This document shows, piece by piece, positions 10,879 to 24,800 of a stretch of DNA of 64,000 nt. Made by a program: the position numbers and the translations under genes. Numbering within the stretch: the first letter of the stretch is position 1; the number at the start of each line of letters is the position of its first letter. The notes under the pieces are model-generated. The model ran no database searches. It was given only the letters and a program-made list of their open reading frames with translations, and was not told where the DNA came from. The stretch comes from Xenopus tropicalis (Eukaryota; Chordata; Amphibia; Anura; Pipidae): NCBI RefSeq assembly GCF_000004195.4, contig NC_030677.2, positions 203,578,497 through 203,642,496 of the forward strand. Direction: 5' to 3'.

Positions 10879-11457
10879 CGAAGACCTGGCTAAATGAGCT
10901 TATTTAAGAGAGGGGATATATTTACCTTTTAATTACATTTTTTTTTGCAAATGGTGTTTAAAGTAGCATCTGTCTGTTCCATTCTGCACTGCTAATTCTG
11001 TCATTTCAGCATTGTAGCAGGCATGCTTCTTCACAGGGCAGTTAAAAGAGACTTTCATCTTCAGACAAATGGGAATTTGAACAGTCTAATTGATCTCGGC
11101 TTATAAAAATGAAGCATTTTTAAGATATCTACCACTACAACTTGCTCTCCCACAGTTTCTCTAATTCCTTCAGAGCCTGCTCAATGCCGAGTGACAAAAA
11201 AACCTGAAATGCTCTTTCGATTCCAGTTAATTTGTAGGCCTTGGCTGGCCCAATTCATCCAGTCAGATCAATGACATCAAAATTAAAGGGCTTGTTCCCA
11301 TTAGTGCTGCATGATTACAGTATGCACAGTAGCGCTACATGGCTCAACTTACTTCTTCTCCATCCTGTGGGCAGATTCCCCCAACACCCCCTCTATACCC
11401 CGCTCAGGAGCAATCGTTGAAACTTCAGGACCGGCAAAGAGCAGCTGCAGTGGTAGG

Positions 11458-12351
11458 TACAGGTATGGGACCTGTTATCCAGAATGCTTGGGACCTGGGG
11501 TTTTCCGGATAAGGGATCTTTCTGTGATTTGGATCTCCATAACTTAAGTCTGCTAAAAATCATTTAAACATTGAATAAACCCAATAGGATTGTTTTGCCT
11601 CCACTAAGGATTAATTATATCTTAGTTGGGATCAAGTACAGGTACTGTTTTATTATTACAGAGAAAAGGGAATCATTTAACCATTAAATAAACCCAATAG
11701 GGCTGTTCTGCCCCCAATAAGGGGTAATTATATCTTAGTTGGGATCAAGTACAGGTACTGTTTTATTATTACAGAGAAAAGGGAATCATTTAACCATTAA
11801 ATAAACCCAATAGGACTGTTCTGCCCCCAATAAGGGGTAATTATATCTTAGTTGGGATCAAGTACAGGTACTGTTTTATTATTACAGAGAAAAGGGAATC
11901 ATTTAAACATTAAATAAACCCAATAGGACTGTTCTGCCCCCAATAAGGGGTAATTATATCTTAGTTGGGATCAAGTACAGGTACTGTTTTATTATTACAG
12001 AGAAAAGGGAATCATTTAACCATGAAATAAACCCAATAGGGCTGTTCTGCCCCAATAAGGGGTAATTATATCTTAGTTGGGATCAAGTACAGGTACTGTT
12101 TTATTATTACAGAGAAAAGGGAATTATTTAACCATTAAATAAACCCAATAGGGCTGTTCTGCCCCCAATAAGGGGTAATTATATCTTAGTTAGGATCAAG
12201 TACAGGTACTGTTTTATTATTACAGAGAAAAAGGAAATCATATTTAAAAATTAGAATTATTTGCTTATAATGGAGTCTATGGGAGATGGCCTTTCCTTAA
12301 TTCGGAATTTTTTGTATAATGGGTTTCCGGATAAGGGATCCCATACCTGTA
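11458..12351. mobile_element. MITE carrying about six 113-bp tandem repeats (copy 1)
   Basis: The terminal segments TACAGGTATGGGACCTGTTA and GGGATCCCATACCTGTA are inverted relatives. Between them about six 113-bp monomers (AATAAACCCAATAGG, CCCCAATAAGGGGTAATTAT, CTTAGTTGGGATCAAGTACA, GGTACTGTTTTATTATTACA) follow in tandem. It lies just upstream of mbd2 exon 2, in orientation A. The TA at each end may be a target duplication. No coding capacity is present. Confidence 0.9.
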
Positions 12352-12662
12352 TCTTAAGAACAGTTCATTTTTAAAACCAAAACCTTTGTTTGAAGGCGAG
12401 CATCCCCTTTAATCCAGGGGCATCTGACCAGGGCAGATAAAGGCAGGACAGATAGATACTGCTTTCACTTACATTTCCAAACCACCTGCCCCAGGTCACA
12501 AGCAGGACTCCTTGCATTTGATTCTTGGAATTCGACCACTGAGCCAAAAGCATCAGCATTTAAGAATTTTGAAAAAAAAAATGATTTTTTTACTACTTGA
12601 ATCTATTACTAAAAGCAAGTTGACAGTTTCCAAGAGTTGTAAAAGTATTTTCTTCTTTTTAG

Positions 12663-12822
12663 TCCAAATGGTAAGAAATTCAGAAGCAAGCCTCAGTTGG
12701 CAAGGTACCTGGGAAACAGTGTTGATCTCAGCAGTTTTGACTTCAGAACGGGAAAGATGATGCCCAGTAAATTGCAGAAGAACAAACAGAGACTAAGAAA
12801 TGATCCTCTCAATCAAAATAAG
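12663..12822 (+). CDS. mbd2: mbd2 exon 2: second half of the methyl-CpG-binding domain
   Basis: The exon is 160 nt: one base completing a split serine codon, then 53 codons starting PNGKKFRSKPQLARYLG and ending RNDPLNQNK. The acceptor is a pyrimidine run ending TTCTTTTTAG and the donor is AAG/GTTTGT. It encodes the beta-strand, helix and C-terminal part of the MBD, including KKFRSK, whose arginine is one of the two arginine fingers that read methyl-CpG in this family, and DLSSFDFRTGKM. It ends in phase 0, matching exon 3. No disabling changes are seen. Confidence 0.95.
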
Positions 12823-15800
12823 GTTTGTTAGAGCCATATAGAGCCTTAATAAGTTTCTCCGCACTAATTCTCCTTTCCGAAACTCTCTTTTACCAGCTGC
12901 TTGCAAAGACAGTGTAAGCCCTTCTTAAAAGCAGGTTATATCCCATGTTTATTTTCCCTTAAAGGTCAACTAAAGCAACTAACGTTTTGCAACATCTTAT
13001 ACTTATTGCTTGTGGCTGCTGTACAGGTTTCATTCTATGGCAGTTCAATGTCAATGAAGTTTTAGCAAGCTGTATCCTGTACCTTTGGGCTTTGCCCCCT
13101 CCCATTTTTTGACCCCTCCCATTCTTGGTAACGAAGCACAAGCGAAGCACCCTAGGTGGGTGCATGTATGATGATCACAAGAAGAGTAAGAAGCAGAAGA
13201 CATAGGGGCACATTTACTAATCCACGAACGTCCGAAAAGCGTTCTTTTCGTAATGATCGGTATTTTGCAACTTTTTCGAGCGATCAATACGAAAAAGTCG
13301 CAACAATTCGCGAAAGTCGTAATGGCTATGCAAAAGTCGCAATAATTTGCGCAAGTCATAACGGCTACAAAAAAGTCGTGACGGTGACGAAAAAATCGCA
13401 AAAAATACGAAAAAGTCACAAAAAATACGAAAAAGTCGCAAAATGTTAGTTTCCAATCCGATTTTTTGCCATTCGGGATTCGGATTCGTGGATTAGTAAA
13501 TCAGCCCCTTAGGGTACAGAATTTTGTAGCTCTGCGGGTATGAGTTAAAGAAGGGGCAACTTTTGTCCCCACCCACATTCTTCCCCTGACAGGGGAACAA
13601 ATCTCAAACTGACCAATCTGCTATTACCCTATATGCACCCCAATGGTAAATGAGACATGAAGGGATACAAATTCAGTTCCATATCTGCCGAGGAGCTGGT
13701 TTCACAGCCCTGAGTAGCTACTGTGGGCTTTACTACATCCCTATAGTTAGGGGGGATATTATTACTGACTATGAATAAAAAAGGGACCATGCTTGAAATC
13801 ATTTTCTGTGTTTATTCCATATTACTGAAATAATGTTAACATGTCTATTGGGTTTAAAAATGATCACTAGCTTTCAGAAGGAGCCAACGCTACACATTAG
13901 AACTGCTTTCAGCTAACCTATTGTTTCTCCTACTCCCATGTAACTGGAGGAGTCCCAAGCCGGACTTGGATTTCTTACTATTGAGTGCTATTCTGATACC
14001 TACTGGGAGCTGCTATCTTGCTCCCTTCCCATTGTTCTGCTGATCGGCTGCTGGGGGGGGGGGATATCACTCCAACTTGCAGCGCAGCAGTAAAGCGTGC
14101 CTGAGTCTGAGCTTTCAGAAGGAGCCAGCGCTACACATTAGAACTGCTTTCAGCTAACCTATTGTTTCTCCTACTCCCATGTAACTGGAGGAGTCCCAAG
14201 CCGGACTTGGATTTCTTACTATTGAGTGCTATTCTGATACCTACTGGGAGCTGCTATCTTGCTCCCTTCCCATTGTTCTGCTGATCGGCTGCTGGGGGTG
14301 AGTGGGGGATATCTCTCCAACTTGCAGCGCAGCAGTAAAGCGTGCCTGAGTCTGAACTTTCAGAATGAGCCGGCGCTACACATTAGAACTGCTTTCAGCT
14401 AACCTATTGTTTCTCCTACTCCCATGTAACTGGAGGAGTCCCAAGCTGGACTTGGATTTCTTACTATTGAGTGCTATTCTGATACCTACTGGGAGCTGCT
14501 ATCTTGCTCCCTTCCCATTGTTCTGCTGATCGGCTGCTGGGGGGGGGGGGATATCACTCCAACTTGCAGCGCAGCAGTAAAGTGTGCCTGAGTCTGAACT
14601 TTCAGAAGGAGCCGGCGCTACACATTAGAACTGCTTTCAGCTAACCTATTGTTTCTCCTACTCCCATGTAACTGGAGGAGTCCCAAGCCGGACTTGGATT
14701 TCTTACTATTGAGTGCTATTCTGATACCTACTGGGAGCTGCTATCTTGCTCCCTTCCGATTGGGGGGGGGGGGGGGCGGGCGGAGGGGATATCACTCCAA
14801 CTTGCAGCTCAGCAGTAAAGTGTGAGTGAAGTTTATCCGAGCACAGGTAACATGGCTGTGGCACCCTGGGAAATGAAGGCTAGCCCCATGCGACATTTCA
14901 AAATTAAATATAAAAAAATCTGTTTGCTCTTTTTGAAAAACAGATTACAATGCAGGATTCTGCTGGAGAAGCTCTATTAACTGATGGGTTTTGAGAAAAA
15001 CATGTTTTCCCATGACAGTATAATTAGCAGCCTGCTTTCCAGCCTACAAATGAAAATCCAGTCTGGTTGTCAGGGTCACAACCAAAAAAAAAAACCAATG
15101 TCTGCAAGGACTTGCATTTGCTTTAAACAGTTTCACCTTTAAGTTAGGCTTTAGCATGATGTAGAGAACGAAATTATAATTGCAATTGGTCTTCATTTTT
15201 TATTATTTGTGGTTTCTAAATGACTTGGCTTTTAGTGTAGCAGCTCTCCAGTTTGAAATATAAGCAGCTATCTGGCTCATAGGGTCCAAATTACAATTAG
15301 AAAATGTTTTCAGTTGAGAGACTGGAATATGAATAGGAGGGGATCTAAACAAAAACATAAGTCATAAAGCTAACAAAAAAGATGCATTGTTACAGAACAA
15401 TAGATGTTTGGCTGCTGGGGTCGGCTACCCCTAACTGAGAGCTGGAAAAAGTCAGAGGAAGAAGGCAAAGAATTAGAAAACAGACCAATTCAAGAGTTGC
15501 TTACAACTGGTTATTCTGTAACATACAGAAAGCTAACTTACGGGTGAACCACCCCGTAATAACGAATAATAGAAGGGCTGAATAGAAAGATAAGTAATAA
15601 AAAGTAACAATAACGACAAAATTGTAGCCTCACAGAGCAGTAGCTTTTTGGCAGTGACCCCCATTCGAAATCTGAAAAGAGTCAGAATGAAATAATTAAA
15701 AAACTATAAAAAATAAATAATGAAGACCAATTGAAAACTTGCTTAGTATTGGCCATTCTTTAACATATTAAAAGTTAAAGAATGCCTTAAACACATGTGA

Positions 15801-18800
15801 TTAGGGTGAAGACACACTGGGCTACTAGTAGCAGCTACTTTTTCAGGGCTACCAAACACCAGAAAATACCCCGCCATAGCAAATACTGACAATTGCCTAT
15901 GCTAAAACGCAATTAACAATTATCAGTAAGTAAATAGCATTGTCTATTTTAGTAGCCACGACAAGTAGCTGCTACTAGTGTGTCTTCACCCTAAATCCTT
16001 TCACAACTGCAGTCTTGAACCTTTATATACTATGCTCTTCTTGGGGAAAATACCTTGAGGTGGGCAATTTTTAGGTCAATCCAAAGGTTTGGACCTCGGG
16101 CAAACAATCAGGTCATAATTGCTCCTACGCAGGGTGTTGGATTGAGGACCACATCGGTTCTCGATCTGTCTGGAAAATTGATCCTGCCCTACTGACTGGC
16201 TGATTTTCGGCCAGATATTGGTCGGGTAGGCCCTTCAGAGGGCCCCATGTAGTTGGAGTTTAACACTGTCATTTTTGGATATGACCAGAAACAAACATAG
16301 TTACATTTATATTCTAACGTGTAGATGCCCAAGCTGGTTCTTCGCTAGTGGTTAAACTACAGGTATGGAATCCCTTATCCGGAAACCCGTTATCCAGAAA
16401 GCTCTGGATACGGAAAGCCTGTCTCCTATAGACTCCATTTTAATAAAATAATTCAGAATTTTTAAACTGATTTTCTTTTTCTCTGTAGTAATAAAACAGT
16501 ACCTGTACTTGATCCCAACTGAGATATAATCACCCCTTATTGGGGCAGAACAATCCTATTGGGTTTATTTAATGGTTAAATGATTCCCTTTTCTCTAATA
16601 ATAAAACAGTACCTGTACTTGATCCCAACTAAGATATAATTACCCCTTATTGGGGGCAGAACAGCCCTATTGGGTTTATTTCATGGTTAAATGATTCCCT
16701 TTTCTCTGTAATAATAAAACAGTACCTGTACTTGATCCCAACTAAGATATAATTATCCCTTATTGGGGGCAGAACAGTCCTATTGGGTTTATTTCATGGT
16801 TAAATGATTCCCTTTTCTCTAATAATAAAACAGTACCTGTACTTGATCCCAACTAAGATATAATTACCCCTTATTGGGGGCAGAACAGCCCTATTGGGTT
16901 TATTTCATGGTTAAATGATTCCCTTTTCTCTGTAATAATAAAACAGTACCTGTACTTGATCCCAACTAAGATATAATTACCCCTTATTGGGGGCAGAACA
17001 GTCCTATTGGGTTTATTTCATGGTTAAATGATTCCCTTTTCTCTGTAATAATAAAACAGTACCTGTACTTGATCCCAACTAAGATATAATTACCCGTTAT
17101 TAGGGGCAGAACAGCCCTATTGGGTTTATTTAATGGTTAAATGATTCCCTTTTCTCTGTAATAATAAAAGAGTACCTTATAATTGATCCCAACTAAGAAA
17201 TAAATAATCCTTATTGGATGCAAAACAATCCTATTGAGTTTAATTAATGTTTAATTGATTTTGTAGTAGACTTAAGGTATGGAGATCCAAATTACGGAAA
17301 GACCCCTTATCCGGAATACCCTTGGTCCCAAGCATTCTGGATAACGGGTCCTATACCTGTACAATTCCCTGAATCCTGAAGCGAGCGGTGGAAATTTTGG
17401 AAGCTGTAGTTCAGCAACAGCAGCAAGCAGAGTATTGTCGGGTTCATATGCGGTTATTGTGTCAGAGTTTCCACAGCACACAAATGCGAAAGGACACAGC
17501 GCCCATGAAATGGAGAACTAAAGTCAGTTTCTTTTGTCATATCGGTATAGAAAGCCACAGCCGCAAGCTGTGCAGTGCCTCTCCGAGGCGTTGATTTCAC
17601 AGAAAATGAAATTGACTGTGTCATGTTTGGATATGACTAAAGTAGAAAAAAAAAATCTTCACATGGTAGAAATGAACATGAGCAGAGTTGTCCTTTAATC
17701 TAATCACAGAGACGAGACAGTGGGAAACATCACAATGAATTAAGGGAACTATCCAAACTGTTACAGTGCAGTAGACGTGCAATAATTCTCCTTTACACTC
17801 AAGCTGGAACATAGGAGAGTGATTTATTAGTGTTGATCAGTGGGCTTCATTGACCTATTATTTTCCTCTGCTGCAAACGGCTCAGTTATGGCGCTTGGCA
17901 CTTCTGGGATTCATTTGGAACGACACTGCAATGTTTTCCATGCATGCTGAATATCTGACATACTACATACTTGAAAGCCGGACTGTATTAGAATAATGAT
18001 GCCATGCAGGCCTGGGGGCCCGTTATAATCCATTTGGGGGCCACATACTTCAACTGGACTGACTGGATTTACATCACTGAACCTCCATAACAATGCAGCT
18101 TATCTTTATTGGAAAATACAAACATGTCTTTGATTGAATGATCTAAATAATAACCCCAAACAATGTAGGTCTCTACATATGGCATAAACAAGCTCATATG
18201 TAAAACCCTGCTTCATCTAAATGAACCATTGTCATATAAATATACTTTTTTTTATTAGTATAGTAGAACCCCCAATTTAAGTTTTTCAAGGGACCAGAAA
18301 AAAATGGTGCAAAATCGGGGAAAATTTTTAATCAGGAAAGTTTATTATGTGTTATATATTAGTAGGACCTCAAAACAATGGTGTGAAATGCAGGAAAATG
18401 TAAAGGAGAAGGAAAGTCATTTTGGCATTTTACTGCCAATAGATTTGCCACATTAGTGCCACCTAGAATGCTATATTTATTCAGCAGAAAGCTTTAATAT
18501 TCTTGAGTAAAGAGCCGTAGAAGCTCCCTCTGATAGCAGCTGCCATTTTAGCTTGGTCTTGGTAGCTTCCTGCTGCAGTTATAGCCCTTGGAAGCTTAGA
18601 TCACACATTCTTAAGGGAGGGGCAAGTGAGTTCTTATGCATTCTTATGGGAGGGGGGGAGCAGGAGAGGTGAGGCAGAGAGGAAAGAACTGAGCAGACTC
18701 AAGCCCCAAACCTGAATGAGCCCTAAAAGAGAGGAAGTCTGATACCGAAGAACATGTTCCCAAAAAAGGAGACAAGAAATCATGTGTTTCTTTTGATAGA

Positions 18801-21800
18801 GGACTTCTGTGAGTGCTTATGGCTGTATTTACATAGACCTTTCTGATAAAGCTTACTTAGTTTTTGTCTTTCCTTCTTAAAAAGCAGGGGATGTTCACTG
18901 TATGTGCCATTGGGTAATCCTAAATAGAAAACTGCCATATTAAGAATTAAGTGCCGCCCCCTGGGATCATAGGATTCACAGTGCACACAAACAAGTCAAG
19001 TCACACATACATGCTAGGCCCCATCAGCCAATGAATGGGCAGAGTTCTGCCTTTTACTCCCACACTACTTCCTGTTACAGTTAGAGCTGCATCACTTCCT
19101 GTTAGCTGATCTCTGAGGGAGCACACAGCCCATCACTAAATGGCGGCTCAAGGGAAAGGATGTAAAAGGGCAATATTTACTGATATATATATATTCCACT
19201 TTGGTGAGATTCTTTAATAGGTCACTTAATATGATATAAACTGTCTGTTGGTTACGTATTCATTCTGGGGGTATAGTTTGTCTTTAAATAGAGAAGTAAG
19301 GGACTGATTTTTGGTGGAAAGAGTTCAGAAATTTCCATAATTTCCCTGAATAGGCCTTTTCTAACGAAGAAAAACTTTAGCAGCTTTAAGTTACAAGCCT
19401 GTTACAAAGGCTCAGGCAATCATAAATCAGGATTTAATTAATTAAGGGCTCCCAAGGGTCTCTGCATTGTACTTTTTTGGACAAGTTGCGTTTGCAATTA
19501 AAGGGTTGGTTAATCTATAAATGAATTTTTACAATTTGCATTTGGTTTGGTTTTCAGTTATTTAGCTTTTTTTTTATTTAACTAAACAGCAGCTATCTGG
19601 TTGCTTAGATCTTATTTACCCTAGCAACCCGGCAAGATATGAATGAGAGACTGGATTATGAAAAGATGAAGAACTAAACAGAAAGACAAGTAATAACAAG
19701 TAAAAATAACACTGAAATTGTAGCTTCAGAGAGTTATACTTTTTTGTGTTTGTTGTTTCTGAAAGCCAGAAAAAGACAAAAAAAGGAAGGCAAGTAATTA
19801 AAAAAACTATAATAAATAAGTAATGAAGGCCATTTGCAAAGTTGCAAGGAATAAGACATTCTATAACATACTAAAAGTTAATGTATAGGAGAACAAAAGG
19901 TTCAGCAGTGTTGTTACTTTTCCAGCTTATTGAGAGGTGAAGCGATCTGATTGTTCTGCCGGATATTCCATTGTGAATGTCACTTCCACGTGATTGGTCA
20001 CATCAGATCAGTGTGGGAAAACCACTTATCTAAGAACACTAACGCTACTGCCCTCATACATCTAATGTAGCATATGTACTAATTATATATATAACGGCTT
20101 TTGTCTTGCAGAGTAAACCAGACTTAAACACAACATTGCCTATCCGACAAACTGCCTCCATCTTTAAACAGCCAGTAACCAAAGTTACCAACCACCCCAG
20201 TAACAAAGTCAAATCAGACCCCCAGAGGGTGATTGAACAACCCCGGCAGGTAAGTGGCTTTAAAGAAACCCTCTTGTTTTCTTTGTACAGGTTTTAATAC
20301 ATGTTGGATCGTGTGTAGTTGTCAATGGTGCAGCCTCTAATTGCACTTGAGTGCCCCCTCACCTGCTTCCTTGTTTGGCCAAACCACATACCTGCATATA
20401 GGGCCACAATAAAGCAAAGCACAACATGGTTTCTGGATTTTCCACCCTTGTGAGTAACCTGCCTTCCCATCGGTTCATATAATTGTGAGCCTGTGCTTGC
20501 AACCACACCCAAGGATTCCCGTCATGCAGGTTATGTTTTTATACAGAATTAAGAATAACACACAACTACAAATAGCATAACGTCTAAAGTTCAGCATTTT
20601 GTTCCACAGTGCAAATCTTAGTGCTATATTATTTCTATGATTCAGTTCTTCCTATTCCTTTACTTAGAGAAACCACAGGAATGTGTAGCTAGAATGTTTT
20701 AGGGCTCATTCATACTACCCTCAAGAAGGAGAACCTGAGTATATTAAGTTAGGAAATAGTGTGTGCTTACTGATGTAGAAATGAAGTCCAGGTGCGCCGC
20801 TCCAGTCCCTCACGAGTACATATGCCAGCCTTTTATTTTGAAAAAATTATAGACTGGAATAATAGAAAGTTAAAGTAGTTTGAGACTGAACTCGTCCAGC
20901 TAATTAAAATTAGGAGTCTGCCATTTTTGGGGGCATGCTTTAGTCAAAAGTTATAGCAGTTGAAAGGGTTGATTTTGGGCCCCAGTACTGGTGGGCCCTG
21001 GGCAATTGCCCCTTTCTCCCATTTATTAAAAAAGTCCTGCATAATTTTCAGTGGCCTTACATATACTTTGTTATACATTATTCGGCCAAAAGTAATGGGA
21101 CATTTATATGGCCAAAAGTACTGGGACAATTTATATGGCCAAAAGTACTGGGACAATTTATGTGGCCAAAAGTACTGGGACAATTTATATGGCCAAAAGT
21201 AATGGGACAATTTATATGGCCAAAAGTACTGGGACAATTTCTATGGCTAAAAGTACTGGGACAATTTATATGGCCAAAAGTAATGGGACAATTTATATGG
21301 CCAAAAGTACTGGGACAATTTATATGGCCAAAAGTACTGGGACAATTTATATGGCCAAAAGTACTAGGACAATTTATATGGCCAAAAGTAATGGGACAAT
21401 TTATATGGCCAAAAGTAATGGGACAATTTATATGGCCAAAAGTACTGGGACAATTTATATGGCCAAAAGTACTGGGACATTTATATGGCCAAAAGTACTG
21501 GGACAATTTATATGGCCAAAAGTACTGGGACAATTTATATGGCCAAAAGTAATGGGACAATTTATATGGCCAAAAGTAATGGGACAATTTATATGGCCAA
21601 AAGTAATGGGACAATTTAAATGGCCAAAAGTAATGGGGCAATTTATATGGCCAAAAGTACTGGGACAATTTATATGGCCAAAAGTACTGGGACAATTTAT
21701 ATGGCCAAAAGTACTGGGACAATTTATATGGCCAAAAGTAATGGGACAATTTATATGGCCAAAAGTAATGGGACAATTTAAATGGCCAAAAGTAATGGGG

Positions 21801-24800
21801 CAATTTATATGGCCAAAAGTACTGGGACAATTTATATGGCCAAAAGTAATGGGACATTTATATGGCCAAAAGTACTGGGACAATTTATATGGCCAAAAGT
21901 ACTGGGACAGTTTATATGGCCAAAAGTAATGGGACATTTATATGGCCAAAAGCACTGGGACAATTTATATGGCCAAAAGTATTACGTTCAACTCTTCTAA
22001 AATTGCATCTCCTCTGTTTTAACATTGGACAAGAGGCGCTGGCGAAGAGTCACTTGGGGGGGGGGGGGGGGATAAGATATCTATATATAATAATCTCTCT
22101 AATACTTTATTTACCAGAAGATCCTTCCAGCAGACTCGAGGGCAACTGTTCAAATTAGAAGAAATAAATATTCGGAAAGGATTTTTTACAGTGAGAGCTG
22201 TGAAGTCGTACTGGCTGAGATAGATAGGTACAAGAAGGGGTTGGATGGCTTTTTAGCAAGTGAGGGAATACAGGGGTATGGGAGATAGCTCTCAGTACAA
22301 GTTGCCCCAGGGACTGGTCCGATTGCCATCTTGGAGTCAGGAAGGAATTTTTTCCTCTCTGAGGCAAATTGGAGAGGCTTCAGATGGGGGGTTTGCCTTC
22401 CTCTGGATCAACTAGCAGTTAGGCAGGTTATATGTAGGCATTATGGTTGAACTTGATGGACTTGTGTCTTTTTTCAACCTAAGTTACTATGTCACTATAT
22501 TACTTTTTATTACTATGATTATGGCCAAAAAAACCACAAAAACCTCAATGTTACATTTTTGACACCTCCATCCACTACATAGCAAAATCTTATCCCTCCC
22601 TGTAAGGTGTGGCTGATCACCCGATTGTAAAGCCTTTGCTTAAATAAACAACACTATACCTTTGTACATATAAAAGGACAGCGGCAGAAAACGTTACACC
22701 CATTGTTATAGTAAAACTGGAAAGAATTCCTTCAGAAATACCCACGAGTTTCTTTGTGTAAAATAAATAAACCCATGAAGTCTCCCCATTGTGTAGACAT
22801 TAAAAGTAAACTTAGTTCATCTTTTAAAAAAAATATAAATAAAAGTTTTCCTCCCTCTGTGGCTCTCAATTACAGAAGCCTGTTGGCTTTTCTTCTCTCG
22901 GCCTGGGACTGCATCTGTGTCTACAGCACCGGGGAAGCTCTGGGGCTCATAAGATATTTATGCCTTTCTATTTATTTCATCTAGGCTTTGAACTAGACCG
23001 TAGGTGGATCTGAAAGAATTAGAGATTGTTTTCTTTATATCTGCAGAGAGGGGAGGGTTAAAAGCAGGGATTAGAAAGCTAAACAAGGGCAGATCAACCA
23101 AAACCAGAGGGCTCTCCCAAAGAAATGAGATCTGAAAATACAAGTTACATGGCATTCTCAAAGGAACATTCTCTTATTGATGTTTTTAAGAAAGCATGGG
23201 CTTCTCTGCCGTTGCAAGGCGTAACAGTGTAATAGCCACTGTCAGGAAATGGTTTCGAATACGGTCAGTAATGAGGGTGAGAACAGAAATGGTTTATAAG
23301 AAAAATAAAGAGCGTGGCGGGTAATGATCTGATGAACATTCTCAGTGCAATTCTACTTATGGAACAGTTTATTCCTGGCACGGTGTGTAACAGTATTGCT
23401 GCTCTTTCTAATCCTGACATTTTATGGACTGCAGAATCCTCACAGTCTTTTTTCCTTTGTTTGGTTTTTTGTAACTTACATTAATGTTTTAAAAGTAAAT
23501 GGAAGGAAATGACATTGTCAGTATAGATATCTTGCATGTACTAGTATACAGAAAGTTCCAAATTACGGAAAGCCCATCTCCCATAGACTCCATTTTAATC
23601 CAATAATTCACATTTTTAAAAATGATTCCCTTTTCTCTGTAATAATAAAACAGTACCTGTACTTGATCCCGACTAAGATATAATTACCCCTTATTGGGGG
23701 CAGAACAGCCCTATTGGGTTTATTTCATGGTTAAATGATTCCCTTTTCTCTGTAATAATAAAACAGTACCTGTACTTGATCCCAACTAAGATATAATTAC
23801 CCCTTATTGGGGGCAGAACAGCCCTATTGGGTTTATTTAATGGTTAAATGATTCCCTTTTCTCTGTAATAATAAAACAGTACCTGTACTTGATCCCAACT
23901 AAGATATAATTACCCCTTATTGGGGGCAGAACAGCCCTATTGGGTTAATTTAATGGTTAAATGATTCCCTTTTCTCTGTAATAATAAAACAGTATCTGTA
24001 CTTGATCCCGACTAAGATATAATTACCCCTTATTGGGGGCAGAACAGCCCTATTGGGTTTATTTAATGGTTAAATGATTCCCTTTTCTCTGTAATAATAA
24101 AACAGTACCTGTACTTGATCCCAACTAAGATATAATTACCCCTTATTGGGGGCAGAACAGCCCTATTGGGTTTATTTCATGGTTAAATGATTCCCTTTTC
24201 TCTGTAATAATAAAACAGTACCTGTACTTGATCCCAACTAAGATATAATTACCCCTTATTGGGGGCAGAACAGTCCTATTGGGTTTATTTCATGTTTAAA
24301 TACATTATTATAAGACTTAAGGTATGGAGATCCAAATTACGGAAAGATCCCTTATCCGGAAAGCCCCGGGTCCCGATCATTTTGGATAACAGGTCCTATA
24401 CCTGTACTCATTGGTCACTTTCTCTCTGCTCAAGCGCTGGGATCTGATTTAGGCAAGTTAGTTACTGGAATATGGTGGCGTCAGAGCAAACGTCGCCCCT
24501 TCCCACGCAGTAAGTAATAAAGGGAGATAAGCAGAACGCAGCTCAGTCCTGTGCCAACACCTCGCGTATTGCACAACTGCAGCCTTCTCCCCGCCTCACT
24601 CACTGGCAGTTTCCCATGAGAATAAAAGAATTTCCCATAAGAGAAAAGGAAATGCATTCACCACTGAGCGTGTAGAAAAACAGTCAAGCGCTAAAAGTAC
24701 GTGGGTTTCTCTGTGGCTTTATAGAGCTTATGGCTACACTCCCCAGCTCGGCCGCCCTAGCTGGAGTCTAAGCAGTTAAATGGGTGGTTCACCTTTGAGT

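Noticed and set aside
21078..21937. Repetitive open frames of up to 273 codons on both strands
   Set aside because: They arise from the 27-bp tandem repeat; the repeat length preserves frame, and no coding or splice signals are present.
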